NCBI GenBank assembly: GCA_937941455.1
Contig: CALDHM010000010.1
Coordinates: forward strand, 186,001-250,000
From: an uncultured Pirellulaceae bacterium
GTDB taxonomy: Bacteria > Planctomycetota > Planctomycetia > Pirellulales > Pirellulaceae
DNA length: 64,000 bases
Reading direction: 5' to 3'
Shown: piece after piece, positions 1-8,181 of the stretch
How positions within the stretch are numbered: the first letter of the stretch is position 1
How the letters are laid out: each line of letters opens with the position of its first letter
Program-made: the position numbers and the translations under genes
Notes under the pieces: model-generated
Database searches by the model: none
What the model was told of the DNA's origin: nothing
Seen by the model: the letters and a program-made list of their open reading frames with translations, nothing else

Positions 1-509
1 AGCGGCAATTTGCACTGTGCCAGCAATTTGCATTCACCGCTACGAGAAAAGTGGCTTTGCATGATGATGATTTGGCGGGCACCATTGACCAGGTCCATCG
101 CGCCTCCCATGCCGGTTACTTTTTTCCCTGGGATCATCCAATTAGCAAGATTCCCTTGGACGTCGACTTCCATCCCACCCAAAACACAAAAATCGATATG
201 CCCGCCTCGAATCATCCCGAAGCTCAAGGCACTATCGAAAAAGCTCGCACCCGCTTGCACCGAAATGGTTTCTTTTCCGGCATTGATCAGTGTTGGCGAG
301 GCCTCGCCGCGCTTGGGCCGCCCCTTGACCCCCAGTACACCATTCTCGCTGTGAATCACGACGGCCTTGGCCGGGTCCATCCGTTCGGCGATCAACGTCG
401 GCATGCCGATCCCTAGGTTGAGGCTGGCGCCATCAGGAATCAACGCGATGATTTCATCGGCCATTTGTTCGCGGGTCCAGCCGATGGGACGTCCTCCGGG
501 TTCACTCAT
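1..509 (-). CDS. 3-oxoacid CoA-transferase, subunit B (C-terminus cut by window edge)
   Basis: Moves CoA from an acyl-CoA donor to a 3-keto acid, together with subunit A at 2460-3152. I read this frame by hand because it leaves the window without a stop; about 169 residues are visible of the roughly 215 usual for the subunit. The start carries the usual LNLGIGMPTLIAE stretch (about residues 30-42), followed by the S-E-N-G motif at residues 54-57. Glu55 is the residue expected to carry the acyl/CoA thioester in this family. A G-G-x-D/E-V block and a glycine/methionine-rich 'KKVTGMGGAMDLV' segment follow, also typical. The ATG overlaps the stop of the lysine 2,3-aminomutase (ATGA, 506-509), so the two are translationally coupled. 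Placing subunit B away from subunit A, behind kamA, is unusual. In context the likely substrate is 3-keto-6-acetamidohexanoate (inference). Confidence 0.93.
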   Translation of the reverse strand, partial: MSEPGGRPIGWTREQMADEIIALIPDGASLNLGIGMPTLIAERMDPAKAVVIHSENGVLGVKGRPKRGEASPTLINAGKETISVQAGASFFDSALSFGMIRGGHIDFCVLGGMEVDVQGNLANWMIPGKKVTGMGGAMDLVNGARQIIIMQSHFSRSGECKLLAQCKLP

Positions 510-1915
510 CGTTTTTCGCCACTGCGGGCCGCTCCTCCCTCTAGGCGTTCCGCAATTTTCGTGCGTGCCATGTCGGAAATTTCATAATTGCTACGGCGAA
601 TAGCCTCGTGGACCATCGCCAGGCGACTGTCGCCGTTTCCCCATCGCTCCTGGGCGTCGCGGCTGAGTCGATGCACCGGATCGAAATACAAGAACAGTTC
701 TCCCGGCTTGACGTTGGGACTGCTCCAGACCGAGATCCCATTCTCGCGATCGTAGTATTCATAGCTCGCCACATGCCGCTTCCCGCCGCCGCCCGGGGCA
801 TCGCAGACAAAGGTCGGCGTATTGAAGCCCGCGGTCGTGCCGCGAACACTCTTTTCCAACTGGACGGCCTCCCACAACGTGGTCCGCAGATGCTCGCAGC
901 CGGGGACCATGTCGTGGACGTAAACATAGTAGGGGCGGATGTTCATGTACGCCAGTTGCCGGGTCAACAACACCATGTCTTCGATCGAATTATTGACTCC
1001 CTCCTGCAAAACGGCTTGATTTCGCACAACGACCCCTTCATCGAAAAATCGTCTGGCAGCATCCATGCTGTACTGGGTGATTTCTCGCGGCGAAGAAAAG
1101 TGCGTATGGATCACGACTTGCTTCCCCATTTTCCGACCGCGTCGGTGAATGTCCAAAAAAGCGTCCATCCATTCGTTGTCGGTCAGGATCTTCATGGGCA
1201 GAATCGCCACCCCTTTGGTCGCGTACCGCAGGCGACGAATATGCGGAATTTCCAACAATGCTTCGCCGATCAAGCGAATGTAGCGAGGTGTCAGGTTGAA
1301 CGCATCCCCCCCCGAAATTACGACGTCTTCGACTTGCGGATGATTCCGCAAATACTCGAACGCCGGTTCCCAGTTGGCTGGGTTCGGGCCATAGGTGTCC
1401 TTGTCGACCGTTTCGGTCGAGCCGCCGATAATCCGACTGCGGGTGCAATACGAGCAGTACACCGGACAGGTCGTCAGCGGCAAGAACAGCACCTTGTCCG
1501 GATAGCGGTGCGTCAGCATCGGTACGGGCGAGTCCACGTCCTCATACAGTGAGTCGGCCATGTAATACGGATGGTCCGGCAACATTTGAGAGGCGATCGG
1601 CAAAAACTGTTTCCGCAGCGGATCGTCCGCGGGATTGTCCCAGTCGATAAGCGAAAACACATAAGGTGTAATCCGAATGTTCATCGGAGCGATTTTTAGC
1701 CCGGCAGCAATGTCGTCGATGAATGTCGGACAAATCCGCGAGCCGAGGACGCTTTGCACTTGATCCAACTTGCGAATCGAATGTTTAGACTGCCACAAAT
1801 GATTTCCGAACTCTTGCGGGGTGACGTCCCGCCAACCTGGAATCTCCCGCCAGAATTCATCATTGCGGAAGGTACGATGATCCAGTTCGCCAAGGTCGCG
1901 TGCTCGATCTAACAT
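506..1915 (-). CDS. kamA: L-lysine 2,3-aminomutase (radical SAM, PLP)
   Basis: Converts L-lysine to L-beta-lysine using a 4Fe-4S cluster, S-adenosylmethionine and PLP. The radical SAM cysteines are Cys150, Cys154 and Cys157 (CPVYCSYC). The PLP lysine is Lys379 in the PGGGGK motif. Two aspartates that bind the substrate epsilon-amino group in the clostridial enzyme lie 37 residues apart before the PLP lysine; here Asp335 and Asp372 keep that spacing, which favours lysine over glutamate as substrate. At 469 residues it is slightly longer than the Bacillus and Clostridium enzymes, with an extended N-terminus. It is preceded by a 544-base leader containing a perfect dyad (1938-1965) and overlaps the next gene by four bases. 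The cluster context (acetyltransferase, aminotransferase, CoA-transferase) matches beta-lysine catabolism. Osmolyte synthesis (N-acetyl-beta-lysine) is the alternative role for such a gene, less likely given the catabolic neighbours. Confidence 0.95.
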   Translation of the reverse strand: MLDRARDLGELDHRTFRNDEFWREIPGWRDVTPQEFGNHLWQSKHSIRKLDQVQSVLGSRICPTFIDDIAAGLKIAPMNIRITPYVFSLIDWDNPADDPLRKQFLPIASQMLPDHPYYMADSLYEDVDSPVPMLTHRYPDKVLFLPLTTCPVYCSYCTRSRIIGGSTETVDKDTYGPNPANWEPAFEYLRNHPQVEDVVISGGDAFNLTPRYIRLIGEALLEIPHIRRLRYATKGVAILPMKILTDNEWMDAFLDIHRRGRKMGKQVVIHTHFSSPREITQYSMDAARRFFDEGVVVRNQAVLQEGVNNSIEDMVLLTRQLAYMNIRPYYVYVHDMVPGCEHLRTTLWEAVQLEKSVRGTTAGFNTPTFVCDAPGGGGKRHVASYEYYDRENGISVWSSPNVKPGELFLYFDPVHRLSRDAQERWGNGDSRLAMVHEAIRRSNYEISDMARTKIAERLEGGAARSGEKR

Positions 1916-2459
1916 GGGGAGCTCCCAAAAATTAGTGGCGATAATACATAAAACTTTATTATCGCATATTTACGAGGAATTTCTCAACACGAGTATTGCC
2001 CCTGCGACAACGGCGACGCGGGAATTTGAGAACTGCGAGAATTCGCAAAACGCGATTTTGCCGCGGCAGATTTTGAATTTCGGGTCCCACGGCTGACGCG
2101 AGCCACGTCGAACCGACGCAAGCGGCCATCGGCTCATTTCGCGAACTCTGGACACTCAGCCTGATTAGGTGAGCGGCAGATATGTAGCTACCTTTGCCGG
2201 ATGGTAGATACCAAGCAAGACTACCGTCAGGCAACTGTAGCGACGGCGTGTTTTCACTTGCCGCTCGCCGGAGCCGCTAAGTCGATCGTTCCTCCCAGCG
2301 CGACACCGACAACGCGAGGGGATCGGAGGCACTTGGCAGCAGTCATCCGCCGCCGCTCGGGCAGGGAACATAGCCGAGTCTCCCGAATACTTCGGCTGAC
2401 GATCAATCGATGAACTTAACTATTGACTTTTTCCCGCATGTAACTGCCGATTCCGAGTG
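1916..2459. other. Intergenic leader between CoA-transferase A and kamA
   Basis: No convincing coding frame was found in this 544-base gap, which interrupts an otherwise tightly packed minus-strand cluster. Apart from the dyad at 1938-1965 and a weak CTACC/GGTAG hairpin near 2190-2211, nothing is recognisable. It probably carries a second promoter for kamA and subunit B. Confidence 0.6.
1938..1965. promoter_or_regulatory. Perfect 9-bp inverted repeat ahead of kamA (operator or 5' hairpin)
   Basis: GCGATAATA and TATTATCGC flank a 10-base spacer, 23-50 bases upstream of the kamA start codon. AT-rich dyads of this form suit a dimeric transcription factor. There is no U-tract on the kamA (minus) strand, so it does not look like a terminator. 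Whether it acts as DNA operator or RNA hairpin cannot be told from sequence. Confidence 0.5.
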
Positions 2460-3152
2460 TCAATCCGCGTAGACGGGGATCTCGATATCGTTGCGGTAGT
2501 TCGAGCCTTGGTAAATCCGCTGCACGAAAATCCCGGGGAGATGGACGTCTTCCGGTCGAATCCCACCAAGCGGCACCAATTCCTCGACTTCCGCGATCGT
2601 AATTTTAGCGGCCATCGCCATCAGCGGCGAAAAATTCCGCGCCGTTTCTTTGAACCACAAGTTGCCGAAGGTATCGCCGCGCTCCGCCTTGATGATCGCG
2701 AAATCAGCATGCAGCGGCATTTCCAAGATACAGGGTCGGTCGAATTCTTTGACTTCTTTCCCTTCGGCCACGAGAGTTCCGTAACCGGTCGGCGTGTAAA
2801 AACCGCGAATCCCCATTCCCGCAGCTCGAATCCGTTCGGAAAACGTTCCTTGAGGGACCAAGGCGACGTCGACCTCTCCTGCCAGCATTTGTTGCTCCAG
2901 ATCGGGATTGCCTCCAACGTAGGAGCAAGTGGCCCGTGTGATTTGTCGATTTTTCAAAAGTATGGCCAGGCCCCGCCCCGAATTGCCAATGTTGTTCGAG
3001 ATCGCATGAATGTTACGGATTCCGCGCTTGGCGATTTCGTCGATGCTATTTTCGGGAATTCCGCACAGACCGAAGCCGCCACTCATCAGCGTGATGCCAT
3101 CGGTCAGGTCGAAGAGTGCCTCACTAGGGCCGGGGTAAACTTTGTTTTTCAT
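2460..3152 (-). CDS. 3-oxoacid CoA-transferase, subunit A
   Basis: Partner of the subunit B encoded at 1-509; together they activate a 3-keto acid to its CoA thioester. The family motif GGFGLCGIPE is at residues 25-34, followed by the usual 'NNIGNSGRGL' segment and the conserved block 'EVDVALVPQGTFSERIRAAG'. At 230 residues it is close to full length for AtoD/ScoA-type subunits. It begins only six bases after the stop of the aminotransferase (3159), so they share a transcript, but it is separated by 544 bases and one gene from its partner subunit. Corresponds to YodS in the Bacillus yod operon (assignment by family and context, not by alignment). Confidence 0.95.
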   Translation of the reverse strand: MKNKVYPGPSEALFDLTDGITLMSGGFGLCGIPENSIDEIAKRGIRNIHAISNNIGNSGRGLAILLKNRQITRATCSYVGGNPDLEQQMLAGEVDVALVPQGTFSERIRAAGMGIRGFYTPTGYGTLVAEGKEVKEFDRPCILEMPLHADFAIIKAERGDTFGNLWFKETARNFSPLMAMAAKITIAEVEELVPLGGIRPEDVHLPGIFVQRIYQGSNYRNDIEIPVYAD

Positions 3153-3158
3153 GTTCGC

Positions 3159-4349
3159 TTACTCGAAGGAATGATCGAGGACTTCCTCAAGGGTTTCAAA
3201 GGCCCTCGTCAGTCGGCCGGGCGTTGTCACCAGTGGCGGGGCCAAAATCAGCATCGGGCCTTTGGTGTACACATAGAGTCCCGCATCGGTAAAGTGGCGC
3301 CAAGGCGGCAGGATGCGCGGCTCGAATTCGATCGCCGCCAACATCCCTTTGACCCGCAACGCGGTTGCGCTGAATCGTTGTCCGAGTCTTGCCATCCACT
3401 CGGCAAACAGCCGCTCAAGCTCGCGCAGCTGCTCCATAAATCCAGGGGCTGCAATTTGATTGAGGACACCTTGCAGCGCGGCCAAGCCCAACGGATGGGC
3501 GAGGCTCGTGAGGCCCCCCACCAAGACTTGTTCATCATAAAAACTGGCTAACTCGTCTTTGAGCCAGACCGCCCCGAATGGAATATAACCGCCGGAAATC
3601 GCCTTGCTCAGACACACCATGTCGGGCTTGACGCCAAAGTTTTGAAACGCCATGGCTGACCCGCAACGATGAAATCCGCACAGGACTTCGTCGCAAATCA
3701 GCAGGATACCGTATTCATCGCAGACACGGCGAAGCCCCGAAAACCACGCTCGCGGCGGGATCACGACACCGTTGGTACCCGAGATGGTTTCGACAATTAC
3801 GGCTGCAATCCGCTCGACACCGGTCTGCCGGACGATGTCGCGAAATCCACTCGCATCGGGGTCGGCCTCAGGCTCTGGAATGCGCACGGTCCCCTCGCGA
3901 AAGGTCAGATGTTCATCGCTCCGCCAGTCCCCCGATACGGACATAGCTCCCAGCGACGCGCCGTGATAGCTACGCTTCCGCGCGAGGATCACCGGTTTTC
4001 CTGTGATGCGACGAGCCATCTTCAACGCATTTTCAACCGACTCGGCTCCGCTGACCGTGTAAAAAACTTTGCCACCCCCCAGATCCAGCAAATCGATCAG
4101 TCTTTTCGATACTTCGGTCTTAAGCTTGAAGGCGGCCTTGGGCGAGGCAATCGGCATCACCTGCAACTGCCGCAGGATGGCATCGCGGATGAACTGATTC
4201 GAATGGCCGAATGAGGCCTGAAAACTGGTCGAAATGAAATCGTAGACGCGTGAACCGCCGGGCTGCACGAATTCGTCCTGTTCGGCCCGTTCCACATCGA
4301 GCGGGAGAAAGCCCCGCTGCTTCGTCCACGAATAGAAATAGGATGTCAT
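3159..4349 (-). CDS. Class III PLP-dependent aminotransferase (candidate N6-acetyl-beta-lysine transaminase)
   Basis: Fold-type I, class III aminotransferase of 396 residues. Visible landmarks: the 'SGAESVENALKMAR' phosphate-binding region (residues 100-113), the 'SYHGASLGAMSVSG' segment (127-140), Asp220 in ICDEV that contacts the pyridine nitrogen, and the PLP Schiff-base lysine Lys249 in CLSKAISGG. It is related to BioA and omega-amino acid aminotransferases. Its ATG overlaps the stop of the C45 hydrolase gene (ATGA, 4346-4349), and CoA-transferase A follows after six bases. In a beta-lysine route it would remove the 3-amino group of N6-acetyl-beta-lysine to give 3-keto-6-acetamidohexanoate, the role proposed for YodT. 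The substrate is inference from context; DAPA or GABA aminotransferase activity would be the sequence-only guess. Confidence 0.9.
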   Translation of the reverse strand: MTSYFYSWTKQRGFLPLDVERAEQDEFVQPGGSRVYDFISTSFQASFGHSNQFIRDAILRQLQVMPIASPKAAFKLKTEVSKRLIDLLDLGGGKVFYTVSGAESVENALKMARRITGKPVILARKRSYHGASLGAMSVSGDWRSDEHLTFREGTVRIPEPEADPDASGFRDIVRQTGVERIAAVIVETISGTNGVVIPPRAWFSGLRRVCDEYGILLICDEVLCGFHRCGSAMAFQNFGVKPDMVCLSKAISGGYIPFGAVWLKDELASFYDEQVLVGGLTSLAHPLGLAALQGVLNQIAAPGFMEQLRELERLFAEWMARLGQRFSATALRVKGMLAAIEFEPRILPPWRHFTDAGLYVYTKGPMLILAPPLVTTPGRLTRAFETLEEVLDHSFE

Positions 4350-5518
4350 CGTTTATCCGCTGCTCCACTCAACAAAAATTCATGTTGCACAAAATTAGCA
4401 TCATGCAAATAATCCCCACGCCACATCCGCACGCGGCCGGACTGCAAATCGCCAATCGCACCGCCACAGGTCACGGAGGGGTCTTGAGCATTGGTTTGAA
4501 AGTTCGAGCAAATCGAACGTGGATAGCCCTCGTGATCGTTCAGCAGTGCCCACCCCGACTCCAGATCGCGCACCGACTCAATTTTTTTTTTGATCAACTC
4601 ATAGCGCGTGTGCGTCGTCGAACTCATCGCTAGCCGATGTTCGCGCTCCTTCATCCGCTCCCCCAGACAATGGTTCGTATGGAATAGATGCCCTTCCTCG
4701 CCGACGGGCAAATTTGCGACGCGCTCCCGCAGGTCGGGCATGGCTTCCCAAAAATCAGCCCCAGCCGCGCGATCGGCCAACAAGAAAGATCTCCCGGACG
4801 TCAATGGTGCCGCGGCGAGGACCTCGCGTTGCCGTGCCAAGCTCCCAGCCATGAGCAACTTGCGCACGACAGCCGGCCACAAAACACCGGGGCGGGCACC
4901 CGACGTATTCAAGTTGTTCACGCCCACCATGGTGCCGTTGGCAGCGTAGCCGGTCATCCCCAGGCAGCCCACCAAGCTGAAAACGACCTGCTCAGCAACG
5001 GTATCACTCGGCGGGATTTTCAAGCAGCAAAGGTAGCGTTTCGCACTTCGGTGCATATCCCAGGTTTGCCCCGCAATTTGCTGGCCGCCGCGCTGGACTA
5101 AGATCGCACTGCACCCCTGATCGGGAACTTCGATATCGCGAAAGTCCGTGTAATTGTTGAGTACGACTAACTCCTCCCGCTTGATGCAGGCCCCCTCGGC
5201 GATCCCCAACAGTTCCTCCGTGAGGTCAGGATCGTAGTCCGCCGTGATACGCCATTGGACTTGGGCCAAGCTCTGAATCAACGAGTTCGTCAGACCAGGA
5301 TTCTTTTCGCGCATCAGTTGGGTCCGAATCGCGATCAATTCGACGATCCCATCGCGAAATTCTTCGCCATGTTGCCGCCCACGCTCCCTTGGCAAGTGGT
5401 CCGCTCGGTATTCGATGATCGGGAAGCCCAAATCGGTCATACTGGCTATCAGCAAGATGCAGGTACAGGGGATGATTGATCGAAAGATGACAAATTTTCT
5501 CTGGCTGGCACCAGACAT
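4346..5518 (-). CDS. C45-family autoproteolytic Ntn hydrolase (acyl-amide hydrolase/acyltransferase)
   Basis: Resembles the isopenicillin-N acyltransferase family (MEROPS C45), Ntn hydrolases that cleave themselves to expose a nucleophilic cysteine. The expected Gly-Cys cleavage site is seen at Gly135-Cys136 in 'DQGCSAI', preceded by the conserved 'VVLNNYTDF' stretch and followed by 'GQTWDMH', 'GMTGYAANGTMVGVNNL' and 'HLFHTNH'. Length 390 is normal. The first 26 residues are hydrophobic, but a second Met at residue 27 (start 5440) would remove them; no strong ribosome-binding site decides the start. It sits seven bases after the acetyltransferase and overlaps the aminotransferase. In context it may hydrolyse the acetyl group from 4-acetamidobutyrate, a job done in Bacillus by an unrelated M20-type enzyme. 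This role is inference. Confidence 0.85.
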   Translation of the reverse strand: MSGASQRKFVIFRSIIPCTCILLIASMTDLGFPIIEYRADHLPRERGRQHGEEFRDGIVELIAIRTQLMREKNPGLTNSLIQSLAQVQWRITADYDPDLTEELLGIAEGACIKREELVVLNNYTDFRDIEVPDQGCSAILVQRGGQQIAGQTWDMHRSAKRYLCCLKIPPSDTVAEQVVFSLVGCLGMTGYAANGTMVGVNNLNTSGARPGVLWPAVVRKLLMAGSLARQREVLAAAPLTSGRSFLLADRAAGADFWEAMPDLRERVANLPVGEEGHLFHTNHCLGERMKEREHRLAMSSTTHTRYELIKKKIESVRDLESGWALLNDHEGYPRSICSNFQTNAQDPSVTCGGAIGDLQSGRVRMWRGDYLHDANFVQHEFLLSGAADKR

Positions 5519-5525
5519 TTGCCCA

Positions 5526-6959
5526 TCAGGAATTGACCAAACGGGCCAAATGCTTCAGATCGATTGTGTCTAGCTCTGGAATCTTAAGCCGATCGACTCC
5601 GAGGCTCAACGGGCACCGATAGTAGATGCAGTCGCGAAAGGCTTCATTATCGGGGTAATCGTTGGGCAGATGACGCAACTCGTAACTCCCCAATCCCAAA
5701 TTGATGGCCCACATCGCTCCCGCCAGCCGATCGCGATTCCTGCCATGGATCGCCGTCGCCCCACGCTCAACAGCCAGCAACGTCAATCCCTGCTTGAGGA
5801 CTCTCCCGAGCTCGCCGCGATACTCTGGCGACACCGTTACATCCAAAACATACAAAATTCCGGGTTCGCCGCGGAATGGGTCCTCCAACGTCCCCCGCTC
5901 ATCGGGAAACAGCTCGAGCGGTCCGGCAAAGGCGATGCCAACGATCGTGCGGTCGATTTCGAGCACAAGCCCGAGACCACCAGGATCGCGGATCAACTTG
6001 TCAAATTTTTCGATCGGTGTTTGGCGAACTGGCTCATAAACTTCCCGTTGCAGTTTGGCGATGGAATCCCTGAACCGCGACCAATTGGCCGGCGACACCG
6101 AATACAGCCGCGCATTCCCTAGAACATCGGCAGGTAGCTGTTGACGAATGAATTCCAGCGTTTCCAACCCGTCCATTGAACTGTGGCCGTTCGCCTGCCA
6201 CTTAGCTTGAAGCAGTCTTTCTGCAAATTGATACTGCGCCGTGGCGTCACGCAAGTCGATGAACGCCACTGTCGGCACTGTGGCATTCCACGCGGCCAAG
6301 ATCATTTCGCACAGCACCTCGATATCCTTCCTGGTGACCGAAACAGGAATTTTGATCTCAGCCCGCGGTCCGCTCCCTGCGGCAAGAATGCCGACCTGCA
6401 TCAACCGCCCAGCCGCATCGTCAGCGCGCGAGCCAAAGTCGATCTTCAGCCGATTTTCATGGGCGGTTACCGCCGAAAGCAAATCGTGTAGGCCGCCGAC
6501 CACCTGTTGCAAACCTTGTCGAACTTGCTCTCCCAGCCCGCGATAACGCTCGTCAAGTTGGTCGATGACATTGGCAGCGATGTACCCCTGAACGACCCGC
6601 CGACATCGTACGTTGCTGGAGCGGTCCCAAGTTTGCTGGAAAGACGCGTCGGCGATTAATCTTGTGAGCCGCGGCCGTCGCTCAAACAACGCGTCACGTG
6701 CTTTGACCAGACTTACAAATTCCCGGTCGTCCTCATCCCCGCTCCACACCGACGCATGCTGCAGTACGCCCAGTAGGGCCGTTGCGTTGTAACCAATCTC
6801 GAAGCCACCGTGAAGTCCGTCAAAAACGGCTGCCCCGTCCGCGTGAATCAACCAAGCTCGCACCGAGCGCAAGTAATCGGCCGATTCCCAAAGTTGGCCA
6901 ATAGGAACAGCTCGATCGACCCCATTTCTACTCTCGATTCGTAGCGGAAATCGCGTCAC
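5526..6959 (-). CDS. GNAT acetyltransferase, candidate beta-lysine N6-acetyltransferase
   Basis: A 477-residue protein with a GNAT fold in its last third (about residues 290-460). The acetyl-CoA-binding segment is 'LDVTVSPEYRGELGRVL' and is followed by 'AIHGRNRDRLAGAMWAINLG'. The N-terminal two thirds have no motif I recognise, making it much longer than the roughly 270-residue YodP/AblB enzymes. The start is GTG, chosen because GAGG lies nine bases upstream. It is the first gene of a tightly packed minus-strand series (gaps of 7, -4 and 6 bases) leading to the aminotransferase and CoA-transferase A. The context with kamA supports acetylation of beta-lysine before transamination. The function is inferred from position and superfamily; the long N-terminus leaves room for another substrate. 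Confidence 0.75.
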   Translation of the reverse strand: MTRFPLRIESRNGVDRAVPIGQLWESADYLRSVRAWLIHADGAAVFDGLHGGFEIGYNATALLGVLQHASVWSGDEDDREFVSLVKARDALFERRPRLTRLIADASFQQTWDRSSNVRCRRVVQGYIAANVIDQLDERYRGLGEQVRQGLQQVVGGLHDLLSAVTAHENRLKIDFGSRADDAAGRLMQVGILAAGSGPRAEIKIPVSVTRKDIEVLCEMILAAWNATVPTVAFIDLRDATAQYQFAERLLQAKWQANGHSSMDGLETLEFIRQQLPADVLGNARLYSVSPANWSRFRDSIAKLQREVYEPVRQTPIEKFDKLIRDPGGLGLVLEIDRTIVGIAFAGPLELFPDERGTLEDPFRGEPGILYVLDVTVSPEYRGELGRVLKQGLTLLAVERGATAIHGRNRDRLAGAMWAINLGLGSYELRHLPNDYPDNEAFRDCIYYRCPLSLGVDRLKIPELDTIDLKHLARLVNS

Positions 6960-7076
6960 AACTTGTCGCCTCTTCGTAGTACCGATTCCCTTGTGGCAAA
7001 CCGTTAAAATCTAGCGATCTCACTTCCCGGAGTCAAAAGCCAACAAGGAGATGTGCTGATGGAGCACTGGTCTGTC

Positions 7077-7107
7077 AAAAAAAAAACCGTCGCCATCAAG
7101 GCGACGG
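7077..7107 (-). terminator. Rho-independent terminator for the PEP-CTERM gene
   Basis: A perfect 8-bp stem (CCGTCGCC/GGCGACGG, 7087-7107, 5-base loop) is followed on the minus strand by ten T (7086-7077). It lies about 30 bases after the stop of the gene at 7140-8018. Confidence 0.9.
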
Positions 7108-7139
7108 GCAGCGAACTGTTTACAAATATCGCCAAAAAA

Positions 7140-8018
7140 CTAAGCAGTTCGGCGTCGACGGAATGTCAAACCAAGGACTGAGACGCCAGCCAACGCTACG
7201 AACGAGCTCGGCTCAGGGACAACTTGGAACGAGAACGAGGTAAATTCGTTCGCGTTGTGGAATCCAGAGAACACGTTGCTGCCGTTCAGCTGAACGCTCA
7301 AATTCCCAGACGCAAGACCGGCAATTGCCAATGAATTGACGTATTGACTGTTGAAACCGCTCTGAATCAGGTAATACGTACCGATCGGCAAGGTGCCGGC
7401 GTTGATTCGGCTTTGCAGACCAAACCCGGGGGCATCGTCGTTGGTTGCGATCAGGGTGCCATCCGCCGCGTAGAGCCCCAATTCGGTGTCGAATGTCGAG
7501 CCACCTGTGTCGAAGTCGAAGGTGAAGCTGGGACCGAATACGCCCAAGAACGTCGGTGTGGCCGGCGTATTGAAATCGAAGTTAACGTTCGTCCAAATCG
7601 CATCCAACCCCGGATCGTTGAAACTTTCGAAAGCTTCAAAACGGAACTGATCCCCCGAATCAGTAAACATGAACAAGCCGACGCTGGCGGTGACGCTGAC
7701 GGTACCGCTCCAGACACCGCCGGTAGCAAACTGGAAGTTGGTGTTAGGCGTTGACCGCGTCGTGTTTTGAATGTTCCAGCGGGCTTCGCTGCGGAATGAA
7801 CCAACACCACCGCTGGTGAGTTCTCCATTGAAATTGAGTCGCGTGAGAATGTTGGTCGGACCAATATTGTTGGCGAAAAAGAAACCGTTGTTCGGATCGC
7901 CAACGGGACCGAATGAGTTGATCGGGCCAGCATTGGAGGCCACGAATTGGGCACTGGCAACACCCGACAGAGCAAACATCGCCAAGCCGGCGAGGGCCAT
8001 TGAAAAGAGATTCTTCAT
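7140..8018 (-). CDS. Secreted PEP-CTERM sorting-domain protein
   Basis: A 292-residue exported protein. It has a signal peptide (residues 1-23, MKNLF...GVASA) and ends in a PEP-CTERM tail: VPEPSS, a hydrophobic helix and RRRR. The PEP-CTERM tail targets proteins to an exosortase-type system that cuts and releases or anchors them at the envelope. The central region has a beta-rich pattern, 'FDTELGLYAADGTLIATNDD', like the pre-peptidase/DVUA0089-type domains common in such proteins. AGGA lies nine bases before the ATG. The gene stands alone, with its own terminator (7077-7107) and an AT-rich upstream region. No enzymatic function is visible. Confidence 0.9.
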   Translation of the reverse strand: MKNLFSMALAGLAMFALSGVASAQFVASNAGPINSFGPVGDPNNGFFFANNIGPTNILTRLNFNGELTSGGVGSFRSEARWNIQNTTRSTPNTNFQFATGGVWSGTVSVTASVGLFMFTDSGDQFRFEAFESFNDPGLDAIWTNVNFDFNTPATPTFLGVFGPSFTFDFDTGGSTFDTELGLYAADGTLIATNDDAPGFGLQSRINAGTLPIGTYYLIQSGFNSQYVNSLAIAGLASGNLSVQLNGSNVFSGFHNANEFTSFSFQVVPEPSSFVALAGVSVLGLTFRRRRTA

Positions 8019-8119
8019 AAATTGTTTCCTGACAAATTAAACAACGAAACGAAACGAAAAACGAGGAAAAATCGCTGATTCACGAACAGTTTTTCGCAAA
8101 CAGACTTTGTGAAAAATTA

Positions 8120-8147
8120 AATTTATTTAAAGTTAAAAAGAGTTCAA
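8120..8147 (-). promoter_or_regulatory. Possible sigma70-like promoter for the PEP-CTERM gene
   Basis: On the minus strand TTGAAC (8147-8142) and TAAATT (8125-8120) are 16 bases apart in a very AT-rich stretch, about 100 bases upstream of the start codon at 8018. Each box matches four of six consensus positions, so this is only a candidate. Confidence 0.3.
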
Positions 8148-8181
8148 CTAGGGAAAAAGTGAAAAACAGGAAATTTTTTAC

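Noticed and set aside
608-1552. Long plus-strand open frame inside kamA
   Set aside because: Antisense shadow of a gene with clear catalytic motifs; no ribosome-binding site or familiar sequence.
2457-3551. Long plus-strand open frame across the CoA-transferase A and aminotransferase genes
   Set aside because: Spans two well-supported minus-strand genes and has no recognisable content.
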